From: Planctomycetota bacterium
Lineage (GTDB): Bacteria > Planctomycetota > Brocadiia > Brocadiales > Brocadiaceae
Assembly: GCA_016873165.1 (NCBI GenBank)
Contig: VGXV01000027.1
Coordinates: forward strand, 1 to 47,680
Direction: 5' to 3'
DNA: 47,680 nucleotides
This document shows, one piece after another, positions 8,657 to 18,541 of this stretch. The position numbers were made by a program, and so were the translations under genes. Every line of letters begins with the position of its first letter. Position 1 is the stretch's first letter. The notes below the pieces were generated by a model. The model saw only the letters and a list, made by a program, of their open reading frames with translations, was not told the origin of the DNA and did not search any database.

Positions 8657-9190
8657 TCACACTTCCTCACATACAATAATCGATTTGTCTGTTAACATAT
8701 GCTCGGCATCCAATATAACCAACTGATCTTCAGTTACGCCTTTTATGTACTTTCTGGCATGTTCTGGCATCGTCAGCGGTGTCGATACAATTTTGTCGGA
8801 AAGAACAGATTTTACTCCTGCTATCGAATCGGCAATAATGCCGTATTCCATATGTTCATTCCGGATAATTATCACCCTGTTCAGGTTTGATATTCCCTTC
8901 CCTCTGGGAATATGAAAGAACATTTTTATATCGATAACGGAAAATATCTGCCCTCGCACATTCACAATTCCCATAACATAGTCCGGCACTCCCGGAATTT
9001 TCGTAATGTCTTTTATTAAAAACACTTCACGGACAAAATCTGTCGGAATGCCATATTTGTCATTATCAACAATAAATTCAACTATGTTTACATACTGTAA
9101 GCCTTCTTTCCGAACTGCCGGTTCTTGCGCGAGTATTTTGGCCCTCTCTTTTAGAATTCTTTTTCGATCTTTTATTTCCGATTCGGACAT
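8657..9190 (-). CDS. cheW: CheW-like scaffold protein (second copy)
   Basis: This 177-residue protein is a single CheW domain with a charged N-terminal helix of about 30 residues. Typical features are IVEFIVDNDKYGIPTDFVREV, the segment IPGVPDYVMGIVNVRGQ and VIDIKMFF. CheW bridges the receptor tip and the CheA regulatory domain. Wsp operons also carry two CheW proteins on either side of the receptor/CheR genes, as here. It lies between the receptor gene and the HD-GYP gene, 66 bases from the receptor, separated from it by a GTAG hairpin. Confidence 0.93.
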   Translation of the reverse strand: MSESEIKDRKRILKERAKILAQEPAVRKEGLQYVNIVEFIVDNDKYGIPTDFVREVFLIKDITKIPGVPDYVMGIVNVRGQIFSVIDIKMFFHIPRGKGISNLNRVIIIRNEHMEYGIIADSIAGVKSVLSDKIVSTPLTMPEHARKYIKGVTEDQLVILDAEHMLTDKSIIVCEEV

Positions 9191-9211
9191 CGGGCGTTCC
9201 CTTCAAAAACA

Positions 9212-9238
9212 GAGACAGGTTTGAAACCTGTCTCTACT
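9212..9238 (-). repeat. GTAG-type REP hairpin (AGACAGGTTT family)
   Basis: On the minus strand GTAG is followed by the palindrome AGACAGGTTTCAAACCTGTCT, lying between the receptor and cheW genes. An almost identical unit occurs at 30093-30121. It could act as an intra-operon terminator or stabiliser of mRNA ends. The GTAG plus hairpin layout matches REP elements. Confidence 0.75.
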
Positions 9239-9256
9239 ATATTCGCAGATGTGGTT

Positions 9257-11248
9257 TTATATTTTGTATTTCTGAATCAACTTTTTAAGTCTTTGTCCCA
9301 GATTATTCAAATTGTGTGCTTCTTCTTCCAGTTGTTTGGAACTTTCCACATTTTGTGACGTTGCCGTTTTTATATTTTCCATTGCCGTGACTACCTGTGT
9401 TATGCCCGACATTTGTTCGCCACTCGATGCGGCAATCTGCGTTGCCGCCTGAGACGCAAGTGAAATGCTATTGCGAAGTTTGTGAATGGATTTTCCCGCC
9501 TCACTGGTAAGTTTTACTCCATTGTCAACAACTTTGCCGCCCTGCTCGGTTTTCAACACCGCCTCATTTGTCGCTTTCTGGATATCGTTCAATATTTTTC
9601 TTATTTGCATGGTTGCCTGCTTGGATTCTTCTGCAAGATTCCTTACTTCCTGCGCAACCACGGCAAACCCTTTCCCCTGCTCGCCTGCCTTTGCAGCCTC
9701 AATGGCGGCATTTACCGCCAGCAGATTTGACTGTTCCGCAATATCGTCGACCGTGGCAATGATAATGCCGATTGCATGGCTTTGTTCACTAAGCTTGATA
9801 ATACTTTCCGCAATGGAGGACATCTGTTCTTTTATACTATTCATACCTTCTATTGTCTCATTCACCGCTTTTTCCCCGCCCTCGGAAATCTCTGCGGCGC
9901 CCTGAGCGCTGACGGAAACCTGTTTTGTTTTTTCGGTGGAAAAGTGTGTTGTCTGCCGGAATTCCTCAATTGTCGCAGTCGTCTCTGTCACGGCTGTCGC
10001 TGTTTCTGTTGAAGTTGTTGCCAGTTCGGTTGTTGCTGCAAGTATTTCACTCGTCGAAGAAGCAAGGACGTTCACCCCTTCTGCAATCTCCATAGTTTGT
10101 TCGCGTAAGTTTTCAACCATATTTTTCATAGCAGTAAATAACTGACCTACCTCGTCACTGCCGCTGATCTCTATTTTTATTGTTGTATCACCTTCTGAGA
10201 TATGTCCCGCATAACGAACTGCCATGCTCAAAGGTCGTGTGATTCCGATGGAAATTATATACGCAAATAGTACGGAAGCAAACACGGCGACAGTTGTCAA
10301 AATTATAAAGAAAATAAACGTTGTTTTTGAAGCATCCCATATTTTCCGGGAATTAAGCACCAGATCTTCCGATAATTTGTCTTCAACCCCCTTTAAAAGA
10401 TTTATTTTGCCCGTTTGCATCTTGAACCATTCCGATGGTTCTACCCCAAACATGCCTTCGGCATGCTTTTCAACCGCAATATTTCTCATCCTTAACGCTT
10501 CGTCCACATACTTATTATTTAAACTGGCGCTGAAATATTCATTTTGTTCCGCAGTCGCCAGGCCTTTGAATATATTCAAATAAATTTCCTGCCTTGTGAT
10601 ATTATCCCTGAATTTACTATACATTCCATTTTCAAATCTGTTTGCTGCAAACACACTGCAAAGGTATGCCCTTTCCAGACCTGCCAGTTCCTTTGTCATC
10701 AAAAAATTTACGTATGCGGAAATCTGTTTAAATAATTCCGTATTGGTGCATAACGTGGACAATATCGCTATCACATCTAAAAATTCGGCATTGAGACGTG
10801 TATAGTATTCGATTCCCTCTTCTGTGGTAACAGCCAGAGAATCGATCTCCCCCCTTTTATCCTTCATAATCGAGACAAGATGAAGCGCCCTCTCCAGTGT
10901 AATGCCGATTTTCGTTCCATACCGATCTAGCTGGATTCTGTTCATTATGTTTTTCAATTCAACCACCTTCTGATCGGCAGCCTGTCTCTGATCTCTGAGC
11001 TCATTGGAAAATTCTTTTCCGCCGCTTCCGATATATAAAGCGGAAGCTCCCCTCTCCTTTTGTGTTTCGTGAACGAGTTTACTGATATAAACGGCAAATT
11101 CTGATAATGATTCCAGATTTGCCATCTCGTTTGACACCGAGTGTTTTTCCAGAGTGCCGATAACCGAAAAGTACAACATGACGCATATTGGCACTATCAA
11201 CAGTATTGCAAGTTTATATTTCATCCTTACATTATTAAGTATTTTCAT
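9257..11248 (-). CDS. NIT-domain methyl-accepting chemoreceptor (WspA position)
   Basis: This 663-residue receptor has TM1 at about 13-31, a periplasmic sensor (about 40-305), TM2 at about 310-333, a HAMP domain (to about 390) and a cytoplasmic signalling domain. The sensor carries both conserved blocks of the nitrate/nitrite-sensing NIT family: [17 protein letters not shown] (59-75) and [18 protein letters not shown] (188-205). The signalling hairpin [20 protein letters not shown] is fully conserved. No C-terminal CheR-docking pentapeptide is visible; the protein ends QKYKI. NIT domains are known to bind nitrate or nitrite, so the receptor probably reports these ions to the CheA-REC kinase. 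It is flanked by cheR and cheW in the same operon. Confidence 0.92.
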   Translation of the reverse strand: MKILNNVRMKYKLAILLIVPICVMLYFSVIGTLEKHSVSNEMANLESLSEFAVYISKLVHETQKERGASALYIGSGGKEFSNELRDQRQAADQKVVELKNIMNRIQLDRYGTKIGITLERALHLVSIMKDKRGEIDSLAVTTEEGIEYYTRLNAEFLDVIAILSTLCTNTELFKQISAYVNFLMTKELAGLERAYLCSVFAANRFENGMYSKFRDNITRQEIYLNIFKGLATAEQNEYFSASLNNKYVDEALRMRNIAVEKHAEGMFGVEPSEWFKMQTGKINLLKGVEDKLSEDLVLNSRKIWDASKTTFIFFIILTTVAVFASVLFAYIISIGITRPLSMAVRYAGHISEGDTTIKIEISGSDEVGQLFTAMKNMVENLREQTMEIAEGVNVLASSTSEILAATTELATTSTETATAVTETTATIEEFRQTTHFSTEKTKQVSVSAQGAAEISEGGEKAVNETIEGMNSIKEQMSSIAESIIKLSEQSHAIGIIIATVDDIAEQSNLLAVNAAIEAAKAGEQGKGFAVVAQEVRNLAEESKQATMQIRKILNDIQKATNEAVLKTEQGGKVVDNGVKLTSEAGKSIHKLRNSISLASQAATQIAASSGEQMSGITQVVTAMENIKTATSQNVESSKQLEEEAHNLNNLGQRLKKLIQKYKI

Positions 11249-11264
11249 AATTTGTTCCCATATC

Positions 11265-12821
11265 TCATGATTTTAAATGGATAATGTCCTGCAATAACAC
11301 CGAATTTCTGCTGCTTATCATATGAATTATTTCTTTTAACCTTCCGGCGGTTATTCCCTCTGATTCGGGCAGCACTTCTTCCGGTTTATAATTTTTCAAA
11401 AGCAAAAGGGTATTCTCATAATACCTGAAAGACTCTTCCGGTTTTTGCTGTTCCAGCGTAAAATTTCCTAAAGCAAAATGAGCAAGTATAAAATTCGGAT
11501 CAAGATACAAAACCTGTTTTAATGATGCTATGGCGCCATCCGTGTTTTTCTGTTCGTGAAGAATTGTCGCCCGCAAATAATAATAATTGGGTTGCAGTTT
11601 ATCAGCCTTTATTGCGTTATTGCACCATTCAAGGGCATCTTCTATTTTTCCCTGATTCGCATATGATTTTGCGAGAAGATACATAATGACGTCACGCTTT
11701 ATTTGTAATTCGTTTTTATTATCGGGCATGGAAGAATAAAGTTTCATGAGAATATCCGTTGCTTCTCCGTATAAACCCTTTTCAAATGATTTTAATGCTT
11801 CTTTATATAATAATTCTTCCTCCGGCTCTTGTCTCAATTCCCGAAGAATTTTATTGCCGGCCAAACTGTCCAACTGTGCAGTTTCACCGGATATTTTTTC
11901 AAATTCGTATCTCTTTTTTACCGGATAAGCACCTTCATCAGCAAATATTTTTTTCTGACTAATACATTTTGCAATTATTTCTTTTTTATAGAATGTTTCG
12001 CCAAGATAATTAACCGGACGGAAATCGTGTTCGCGGCATTGCAGACCTTCGACCGGGCTCACCACCAGCCACCCGTTTTCAACAAGCGAGCGATAGAATT
12101 TATGCAATATCTCTTTTATCAACTCATTGCTAAAATAAATAAATACGTTACGGCAAAAAATTATATCCATCGCGTTTGTATTATTCAGGATAGAAGGATA
12201 AACATCTTCCTTCAGATTGAGGGGAGAAAAAACAACCATTTCTTTTATATGGGGCAAAATAGCATATTTGTTTCCCTGAGTTAATGTAAAATAATTGTTT
12301 ATAATCCATTCGGGAGTTTCCCGAAATGACCATTTTCTGTATAATCCGTCAGAAGCTTTTTTGAGAAAATTCTGATTAATATCGGTGGCCAGAATCGTTA
12401 TGTCCCAATCTCTGATATCCCGGATCAATTTATCAATTACTATTGCCACAGAATAGGGTTCTTCGCCGGTAGCACAACCTGCAACCCAAATCCTCAGTCT
12501 TTGATCTCTCCCTCTTCTGGATGCAATCAAGTCGTGTAAAATATTTTTTTCAAGAACCTCAAAACTGTTTTTATGACGAAAAAAATATGTTTCGCCCACC
12601 GTTAAATGATTTGCAAGCAGTGAAACATCCTTTTGCGTTAATGGCTCAGAAAGCAACCACTGCAGAAACAATTCAACATCATCATACCCAAAATCATCCG
12701 CAGCCAACCCGATATGGCGTATCAAATGATGCCAACGGTCTTTTTCATAACGCAATCCCAGTTTCTCAGAGATTAAATCACAAAATCGATTGAGTAACTG
12801 TTCCGGTATTTTTTGTTTCAT
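11265..12821 (-). CDS. cheR: Chemoreceptor methyltransferase CheR with TPR repeats (WspC-like)
   Basis: This 518-residue SAM-dependent methyltransferase methylates receptor glutamates. The N-terminal CheR helical domain includes [11 protein letters not shown] (72-82), the SAM-binding motif is [12 protein letters not shown] (113-124), and [11 protein letters not shown] marks the catalytic core. Residues from about 335 to the C-terminus form tetratricopeptide repeats (for example [20 protein letters not shown] and [19 protein letters not shown]). The TPR extension is characteristic of WspC-type CheR proteins in alternative-function chemosensory operons. It lies between the first cheW and the receptor gene, with short gaps on either side. 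Confidence 0.94.
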   Translation of the reverse strand: MKQKIPEQLLNRFCDLISEKLGLRYEKDRWHHLIRHIGLAADDFGYDDVELFLQWLLSEPLTQKDVSLLANHLTVGETYFFRHKNSFEVLEKNILHDLIASRRGRDQRLRIWVAGCATGEEPYSVAIVIDKLIRDIRDWDITILATDINQNFLKKASDGLYRKWSFRETPEWIINNYFTLTQGNKYAILPHIKEMVVFSPLNLKEDVYPSILNNTNAMDIIFCRNVFIYFSNELIKEILHKFYRSLVENGWLVVSPVEGLQCREHDFRPVNYLGETFYKKEIIAKCISQKKIFADEGAYPVKKRYEFEKISGETAQLDSLAGNKILRELRQEPEEELLYKEALKSFEKGLYGEATDILMKLYSSMPDNKNELQIKRDVIMYLLAKSYANQGKIEDALEWCNNAIKADKLQPNYYYLRATILHEQKNTDGAIASLKQVLYLDPNFILAHFALGNFTLEQQKPEESFRYYENTLLLLKNYKPEEVLPESEGITAGRLKEIIHMISSRNSVLLQDIIHLKS

Positions 12822-12854
12822 TGTGTATCTTTCGAATATTCCTCAATCAGCGTA

Positions 12855-13334
12855 TCATTTTATTGAAATTTCTGCCCTTTCCAATGCCTCTTCCTCTGCT
12901 ATTGACAAAAATTTCTCAATATCACAAATAAACGTCAAACCATCATTGGCCCTGAATATTCCCTGAACAACATCGGCATTCTTTGCGATATCTTCTGCAC
13001 AAATAATTTCTTCTCCCTTTATTACCCCCACAATTGTATCTGCGGTGATAATGACCGTGCGTTTCCTGGTATTCAGGACGATCAATTTGTCATCAATATC
13101 CACTTCCCTATCTTTTATATGTAATCTTTTTCTCATATTTATCACCGGAAGCACCCTTCCCTGTACATTAATTACCCCTAAAATAATATCAGGAGCAGCG
13201 GGAAACGGAGTAACTTCCACTGCGCGAACGATTCTTTCCACCGCAGTGTGCATCACCGCAAATCTTTGACTTTCAATCGTAAAAACAACAAGATATTCAT
13301 TATCCATTTTTATATCGTAACCATTTAACTGCAT
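12855..13334 (-). CDS. cheW: CheW-like scaffold protein (first gene of the chemosensory operon)
   Basis: This 159-residue single CheW domain (FTIESQRFAVMHTAVERIVRAVEV, then DIILGVINVQGRVLPVINMRK) couples the receptor to CheA. It is the promoter-proximal gene of the operon. Start choice is uncertain: ATG at 13334 has GGGGAG some 13-19 bases upstream, and a second ATG nine codons in (MDNEYLVVF) matches the domain start better. A C-terminal Glu-rich tail follows the domain. It is divergent from the gene at 13635. Confidence 0.9.
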   Translation of the reverse strand: MQLNGYDIKMDNEYLVVFTIESQRFAVMHTAVERIVRAVEVTPFPAAPDIILGVINVQGRVLPVINMRKRLHIKDREVDIDDKLIVLNTRKRTVIITADTIVGVIKGEEIICAEDIAKNADVVQGIFRANDGLTFICDIEKFLSIAEEEALERAEISIK

Positions 13335-13634
13335 AATAGAGGATTATCTCCCCGCCCAAAAGCAGGTATTGACAAGGGTGCCGTAATTATAATCATTTTT
13401 TTTAAAATAACAAAATGTAAAATATTATAAATATATTAGTTATGTGCTTTTTGTTACTTTCTTTCGCATAGTAGCCTTATCAATTAAAAAATAGTGCATG
13501 AATTATAATTTGGATAAAATAAAGAAATAATGTATATTTTGTAGAGATTATGTTGTGGATATTTTATAAGTTTTTTTGCCACAATATGCCTCTGAAACTG
13601 TAAGAGAACGTGAAATTCCATTGGTAATATCAAA
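13335..13634. promoter_or_regulatory. Divergent intergenic region, presumed promoters
   Basis: This AT-rich 300-base stretch separates the chemosensory operon (minus) from the plus-strand gene at 13635 and has no coding content. It must hold the operon promoter. I see A/T-rich -10-like boxes but no convincing -35/-10 pair at proper spacing and no sigma-54 type site, so no specific start is assigned. Confidence 0.4.
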
Positions 13635-15692
13635 ATGAAATCAAATAAACCAAACCACCTAATCAATGAAAAAAGCCCTTACCTGCAGCAGCATGCGTAT
13701 AATCCTGTAGATTGGTATCCATGGGGTGAGGAAGCATTTAATAAAGCAAAATCAGAAAATAAGGTTATTTTTCTTTCCATCGGATATTCCACCTGCCATT
13801 GGTGCCATGTAATGGAGGCGGAATCCTTTGAAGATGAAGAAGTTGCAAAGATAGTAAACGAATTCTACGTTGCCATAAAGGTAGACAGAGAGGAACGTCC
13901 CGACATTGACAATGTTTATATGAACGTCTGCCAGGCAATGACCGGCAGCGGCGGCTGGCCTCTCACTCTCTTTCTGACGCCAGAAGGAAAGCCTTTTTAC
14001 GCGGGCACTTATTTCCCGAAAACAGAACGTTTCGGCAATCCCGGTTTGATTGCTATTTTAAACCAAATTAAAAATCTATGGAATACAAATAAGGAAAGTG
14101 TTTTCGCTTCCAGTGAGCAGGTAACAAAGCTCTTACATTCAGAAGTATCTTTCGAAATCGGAGAAACATTAGATATCCGGGCGCTGAAAACGGCCTATGA
14201 ACAATTGCGAGATCGTTTTGATTCTCTTTACGGAGGTTTTGGAACATCACCAAAATTCCCCACACCGCACAACTTTACTTTTCTCCTGAGATGGTGGAAA
14301 CGCAACAACACACCATTTGCTCTGGAAATGGTTGAGAAATCCCTTGAAATGATGGCACGAGGCGGCATCTATGACCATTTAGGCGGCGGATTTCACCGAT
14401 ATTCCACCGATGAATACTGGCTGGTTCCTCATTTTGAAAAAATGCTGTACGACCAAGCATTGCTCGCCATTGCATATATAGAAACCTACCAAGCAACCAA
14501 AAAAGAACTTTATGCAACGGTGGCAAAAAATATTTTTGATTATGTATTGCGAGACATGACATCACCCGAAGGCGGATTTTACTCCGCTGAAGACGCCGAC
14601 AGCGAAGGTGCTGAGGGAAAATATTATGTATGGACACCGGAAGAAATAAAAGAAGTCCTCGGAGAAAAGGACGGAAACATTTTTTGTGACGTATACGACG
14701 TTTCAGGCATGGGCAATTTTGAAGAAAAAAATATATTACACATAGATAAACCTTTGTCTGTTGTCGCAAGAATGGAAGGCTTACAGCCTGAAGTCCTTGA
14801 AAAACTCATCGCTGACGGTCGCAAAAAACTCCTTTCCGTTCGCGAAAAACGCATTAAGCCTCATAAAGACATGAAAATTCTCACCTCATGGAACGGCCTT
14901 ATGATTTCCGCATTATCTAAAGGCACGCAGGCTATGAATGAGCCGAAATACGAAAAAGCAGCAACGCGTGCTGCCGACTTTATACTGAAAACGCTCTACC
15001 AGGAAAACGGAATATTATTACGGCGTTATTGTCAGGGAGAAGCGATAATTCCCGGATTTCTTGATGATTACACGTTTTTCGTAAACGGATTGATCGATCT
15101 CTATGAAACAACCTTTCAGGAGAAATATCTTAAGATGGCCATGGAGATTCACGAGCAAACCATTCATAACTTTCTTGACGAGAAGAACGGAGGATTTTTC
15201 TTTAGTGGCAAAGCAAATGAAAAACTCATCACACAAACAAAGGAAATTTATGATGGCGCGACGCCCTCCGGCAATTCCATCGCATTGCTCAATTTGTTAC
15301 GGTTGGGGCGTATTGCCGGAAACCCATCGTATGAAACCATGGCAAATAATCTTATAAAGACATTTTCCGCTGCTATCACCCAGTATCCTTCAGGATACAC
15401 CCAATCCCTGTGCGCCTTGGATTTTGTCCTTGGCCCTTCGAAAGAAATTATTATTGCGGGAGAACGCGAGGATAAGGACACAAAAGATATTCTTAGAGAA
15501 ATTTATATACGTTTCTTACCAAACAAAGTGCTGCTTTTACACCCTTCAAACGGCACATTTATTGAAAAAATAGCTGCATATACAAAAGATCAAAAACCCA
15601 TTGAAGGCAAAACAACCGTCTACGTGTGCGAGAATTATACCTGTAAAAAACCTTCAAATGAGAGAAACACCATCATACAACTTCTTGAATAG
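13635..15692 (+). CDS. YyaL/SSP411-family thioredoxin-domain protein (DUF255)
   Basis: This 685-residue protein belongs to the widespread YyaL / spermatogenesis-associated protein 20 family. The N-terminal thioredoxin-like domain (about 1-165) begins [19 protein letters not shown] and has a CxxC-type active site, Cys54-His-Trp-Cys57. The rest resembles an (alpha/alpha)6 barrel, with [17 protein letters not shown] and [13 protein letters not shown] as typical stretches. The length matches the family. The biochemical role is not established; a redox or sugar-epimerase-like function has been proposed from the fold. No signal peptide is seen. The next gene starts within 16 bases, so the two are probably co-transcribed. 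Confidence 0.92.
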   Translation: MKSNKPNHLINEKSPYLQQHAYNPVDWYPWGEEAFNKAKSENKVIFLSIGYSTCHWCHVMEAESFEDEEVAKIVNEFYVAIKVDREERPDIDNVYMNVCQAMTGSGGWPLTLFLTPEGKPFYAGTYFPKTERFGNPGLIAILNQIKNLWNTNKESVFASSEQVTKLLHSEVSFEIGETLDIRALKTAYEQLRDRFDSLYGGFGTSPKFPTPHNFTFLLRWWKRNNTPFALEMVEKSLEMMARGGIYDHLGGGFHRYSTDEYWLVPHFEKMLYDQALLAIAYIETYQATKKELYATVAKNIFDYVLRDMTSPEGGFYSAEDADSEGAEGKYYVWTPEEIKEVLGEKDGNIFCDVYDVSGMGNFEEKNILHIDKPLSVVARMEGLQPEVLEKLIADGRKKLLSVREKRIKPHKDMKILTSWNGLMISALSKGTQAMNEPKYEKAATRAADFILKTLYQENGILLRRYCQGEAIIPGFLDDYTFFVNGLIDLYETTFQEKYLKMAMEIHEQTIHNFLDEKNGGFFFSGKANEKLITQTKEIYDGATPSGNSIALLNLLRLGRIAGNPSYETMANNLIKTFSAAITQYPSGYTQSLCALDFVLGPSKEIIIAGEREDKDTKDILREIYIRFLPNKVLLLHPSNGTFIEKIAAYTKDQKPIEGKTTVYVCENYTCKKPSNERNTIIQLLE

Positions 15693-15707
15693 CCCCCTTT
15701 ATTGATT

Positions 15708-16853
15708 ATGATTATCCTGCTCCTGAATCCTGCCTGCCTCCTCTCCTTATTCATATGGGTTCTTTTAGTACTTTTTCCTTCACGCTGGAGGATGTCAACA
15801 CGATGGGAGGCCCTCAATGATAATGATTCTTCAAACATGCAACTGCCTTTTTTATCAGTTATCATCCCGGCGCGCAATGAAAGCACATCGCTGCCAATGA
15901 CACTTCCCTCATGGTTGCAACAGGATTACCCAAATTCTGAAATTATTATTGTCGATGACGAATCAAATGACGACACCGTTGCATGCGCGAAAAAGATCGC
16001 CGGTCAATCAAACCGTTCTGTTAAGATTATACACGGCACGCCAAAGCCGGAATCATGGACAGGTAAATTATGGGCGCTCGAACAAGGGGTAAGAATTGCT
16101 TCCGGCGAATGGTTTCTGTTTACCGATGCGGATATTTACCATAATCAGAACGTATGGAAACACCTGGTACAGACGGCGCTAAAAGAAAAAAAGGATATGG
16201 TTTCGCTTATGGCCCTTTTGGATACGCAGGGAAAATGGGCTGAACTTTTAATTCCGGCGTTCATCTACTTTTTTCACCAGCTTTATCCATTTCCTGATGC
16301 ATGCAATAACAAATCCCGAACCGCCGCGGCAGCAGGCGGATGCATACTGGTTTCACGCCGTTCTTTGGAAAAAATAGGAGGACTGGCCGGACATAGCAAC
16401 GCGTGGATTGACGATATTGCCCTTGCAAAACGTCTGAAAAAAGCAGGATTCCCGATTGCGCTCTACTTCACACAATCCGTAATAAGCATACGTCCCTATT
16501 TGCTTTTGCGGGACATCTGGCACATGGTCGCACGCAATGCATTCACGCAGTTGAATTATTCGTGGTTTGCCCTTATGGGAACTTTCTTTGGCATGTCCGT
16601 TATGTATGTTGCGCCGGTAGCCGGAGTATTTACCTTCATGCGCAACCCAATTATTTCACTCATTTCATTAGTAACGCTATTCCTCATGGCGCTCACCTAT
16701 TATCCCACTATCCGCTTTTACAAACAACGCTCATGGAGATCGCTTACATTGCCAATTGCAGGAGCGCTGTATCTGGCAATGACCCTTACCTCGGCAATTA
16801 ATCACCTGAAAGGCCACCGCCATTGGAGAGGCACAAGGAATAATAATGTATAG
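15708..16853 (+). CDS. hpnB: Hopanoid-associated glycosyltransferase HpnB-like
   Basis: This membrane-bound family 2 glycosyltransferase has about 381 residues. An N-terminal membrane helix is followed by the GT-A domain with VIIPARNES, VDDESNDDT and the metal-binding TDADIY. The segment PESWTGKLWALEQG and the C-terminal HLKGHRHWRG are characteristic of HpnB proteins. Three or four membrane helices lie near the C-terminus. ATG at 15708 is preferred; an in-frame TTG at 15702 is also possible. HpnB is usually found with hopanoid genes, but none is visible nearby, so a general glycolipid role remains open. Confidence 0.82.
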   Translation: MIILLLNPACLLSLFIWVLLVLFPSRWRMSTRWEALNDNDSSNMQLPFLSVIIPARNESTSLPMTLPSWLQQDYPNSEIIIVDDESNDDTVACAKKIAGQSNRSVKIIHGTPKPESWTGKLWALEQGVRIASGEWFLFTDADIYHNQNVWKHLVQTALKEKKDMVSLMALLDTQGKWAELLIPAFIYFFHQLYPFPDACNNKSRTAAAAGGCILVSRRSLEKIGGLAGHSNAWIDDIALAKRLKKAGFPIALYFTQSVISIRPYLLLRDIWHMVARNAFTQLNYSWFALMGTFFGMSVMYVAPVAGVFTFMRNPIISLISLVTLFLMALTYYPTIRFYKQRSWRSLTLPIAGALYLAMTLTSAINHLKGHRHWRGTRNNNV

Positions 16854-16956
16854 TTTCGGTTGTTATTGGCAATCCAACGAATACGATTCATTTTATCTCT
16901 GTGTCTCAGCGCATCCGTGGTTTAATTTGTATTACGTATTCCACAACACGATAAAA

Positions 16957-17230
16957 TTACGATAACACTAAAATCTCGATATATTGCCCTTTTTCATCAT
17001 ATCTGGCCAGTGTCTTAAATTCAGCGCAGAGTTTTTGCATTTTTCCCTGATATTTCTTTTGCTTCACTTTGTGGTGCTCGCCTTGCCTGAAAATCGTTAA
17101 TAATGGTAGGATAGAGCCGTAACCTGTAAATTTGGGAATCGCGAGTTTCTACGGTAAAGATGAAAGACTGGTCGTTGCGCTCTACCTCGTCGACATTCTT
17201 TAGCCTCGGATGGGCGGCCTGTTTGCAGCA
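16957..17230 (-). pseudogene. Decayed coding fragment, unknown family
   Basis: The minus strand holds two protein-like stretches in different frames: DEVERNDQSFIFTVETRDSQ and RLRLYPTIINDFQ in one, and EHHKVKQKKYQGKMQKLCAE with TLARYDEKGQYIEILVLS ending at a TAA (16957-16959) in another. Together they look like one gene broken by a frameshift near 17080. There is no start codon or ribosome-binding site, and I do not recognise the family. It borders a MITE on the right. Confidence 0.35.
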
Positions 17231-17239
17231 TAAAATGTT

Positions 17240-17488
17240 TGTAACACCTTAGTTCTTTGAAAAATCCAAGGAAAAAAGGAGAACCCCAAAGGGGTAATAT
17301 GATTATAGAAAAACACGGTAAAACCACGCCCAATCCAGAAGGGATGACATAATCACCACAATCCTGCGTTTTATGAAAAATAAAATTATATCACCCCTTC
17401 GGGGTTAATTATGGGTTTTTCGTATAATTCTATAATCATTTCATCCCTTCGGGATTATTGGGATTTTTCAAAGAACTAAAGTGTTACA
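17240..17488. repeat. MITE family A, copy 1 (249 bp, 6-bp target duplication)
   Basis: Terminal inverted repeats begin TGTAACAC and match at 27 of 28 positions (17240-17267 against 17461-17488). The element is flanked by exact direct repeats AATGTT at 17234-17239 and 17489-17494. Inside are several short palindromes (CCCCAAAGGGG, CCCCTTCGGGG, ATCCCTTCGGGAT) and no reading frame. A second copy with different internal sequence lies at 29961-30263. Confidence 0.85.
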
Positions 17489-17508
17489 AATGTTTCAACG
17501 AATAGGGG

Positions 17509-18221
17509 ATAGGGGTAGGAAAGGCTTTCGCCTCCCCTCCCTCCGAACCGTACAGGCGGGTCTCCAGTCAGTGGTTACCCCTTCGGGATTGACCGATGAG
17601 AATATAAATTGTGGATACATGAACAATTCATACCTCATAGTGATGACATCGATTCTCATCATTCGCCCTCTGTAGACCGTCAACAGGTAATCCGCTATAA
17701 GTCAGGTTCAATTCTATTCTGTACTCCGAATTGTTCCAGTTTGTTTAGGCATAATTGCCACTCACCTTGGTTTGTCTTCCCAACTTATCCGCTTCATACC
17801 TCCACCTTCCTACCTCCCTTTGCTCCACATCCGTTACAATGTTTCCTCGCTCTTATGGAGGCTCTGACTCCTGACAAAGTCACTCCCTTTATCAGGTATC
17901 CCTGATTCATGCACCTTGTCTTCCAGCCATTCCGTCTCCAACCACCCGTTGCTCCCTATCATCGCTTTATCACGCTACCCCTCAGCTTGATAGACTTCCT
18001 TCTTTTTTTTCTCTCTCGAAGGTCTGGGCTTCGCCATTCCCTAGCAGGCTCACCGTTACAACAGGCCGAATCGAGTTCGTCATTCTACGGACTAGCTTTT
18101 CACCTCCCGTTGCTCCCCACCCCATCTCACGATGACGCAGTTACGGTCGGTTACAGGTATGGAAAGCGTTTTACCTGAAGGGGACTTCCACCCCTCTGAC
18201 ATTGCGCACTCTCAGGCGCAC
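17509..18221 (-). ncRNA. ORF-less group II intron remnant
   Basis: On the minus strand the 5' end reads GTGCGCCTGAGAGTGCGC followed shortly by AGGGGTGGAAGTCCCC, matching the 5' end and first helices of bacterial group II introns. Near the 3' end, 17545-17564 reads GAGACCCGCCTGTACGGTTC: both flanks of domain V are present, but the upper stem and GAAA loop are missing. Next comes a domain VI-like hairpin (AGGCGAAAGCCT) and CTACCCCTAT, where the A would be the branch point 8 bases from the 3' end. About 713 bases hold no reverse transcriptase gene. The 5' exon ends CCCGCGCTA, which places the intron inside the CTAC end of a REP hairpin. The domain V deletion suggests it is inactive. Confidence 0.6.
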
Positions 18222-18285
18222 TAGCGCGGGTGGTTTATCCCCCGCATAATACCTCCACATTTTACAAAAAATTGGGAATGCTCCC
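18222..18285 (-). repeat. MITE family C fragment with REP hairpin
   Basis: Read on the minus strand this begins GGGAGCATTCCCAATTTTTT and continues into the palindrome GCGGGGGATAAACCACCCGC, nearly the same as the inner element at 33387-33527. The distal half of the element is replaced by the group II intron. The junction at 18285 falls inside the DUF4160 reading frame, so this insertion truncated that gene. Confidence 0.7.
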
Positions 18286-18380
18286 CCATAATTTGCATGT
18301 ATGTGTGGACGATGATGCTTTTTATCATCAAAGAAAAACATGTAAATTATAATACCGTAAAACATTGATATTGTTGGCAT
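18286..18380 (-). pseudogene. Truncated DUF4160-family gene (5' fragment)
   Basis: From ATG at 18380 the frame encodes MPTISMFYGIIIYMFFFDD then KKHHRPHIHANYGG, the conserved N-terminal third of DUF4160 proteins, which often sit beside DUF2442 genes and are of unknown function. After about 32 codons the frame enters MITE sequence and runs to a stop at 18171 with unrelated residues. The 3' two-thirds are not found on the far side of the repeat island, so the gene is lost rather than merely interrupted. Confidence 0.7.
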
Positions 18381-18541
18381 ACAATACTCCGTTAAGTTTG
18401 ATTTCTTTGCATAACGTTGGCAGTAATTAAAAATTTAAAGCATAGCAAATTACAAACGATATAGACAATAATCAATATTCTCTAACCTCGTTATATTATT
18501 GTATACTATTGAAAAATACTCCTTTCCCTTTAGCATAAGAT

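Noticed and set aside
11829-12284. 151-codon plus-strand frame opposite cheR
   Set aside because: It is antisense to the CheR-TPR gene; composition and lack of start signals indicate a shadow.
13369-13399. TTGACA ... TATAAT as a promoter in the divergent region
   Set aside because: The spacer is only 13 bases, and it points toward a gene more than 230 bases away, so it is not a convincing sigma-70 promoter.
17481-18178. Several 60-100 codon frames in the 17.5-18.2 kb island
   Set aside because: They fall inside the group II intron remnant, are not protein-like and lack start signals.
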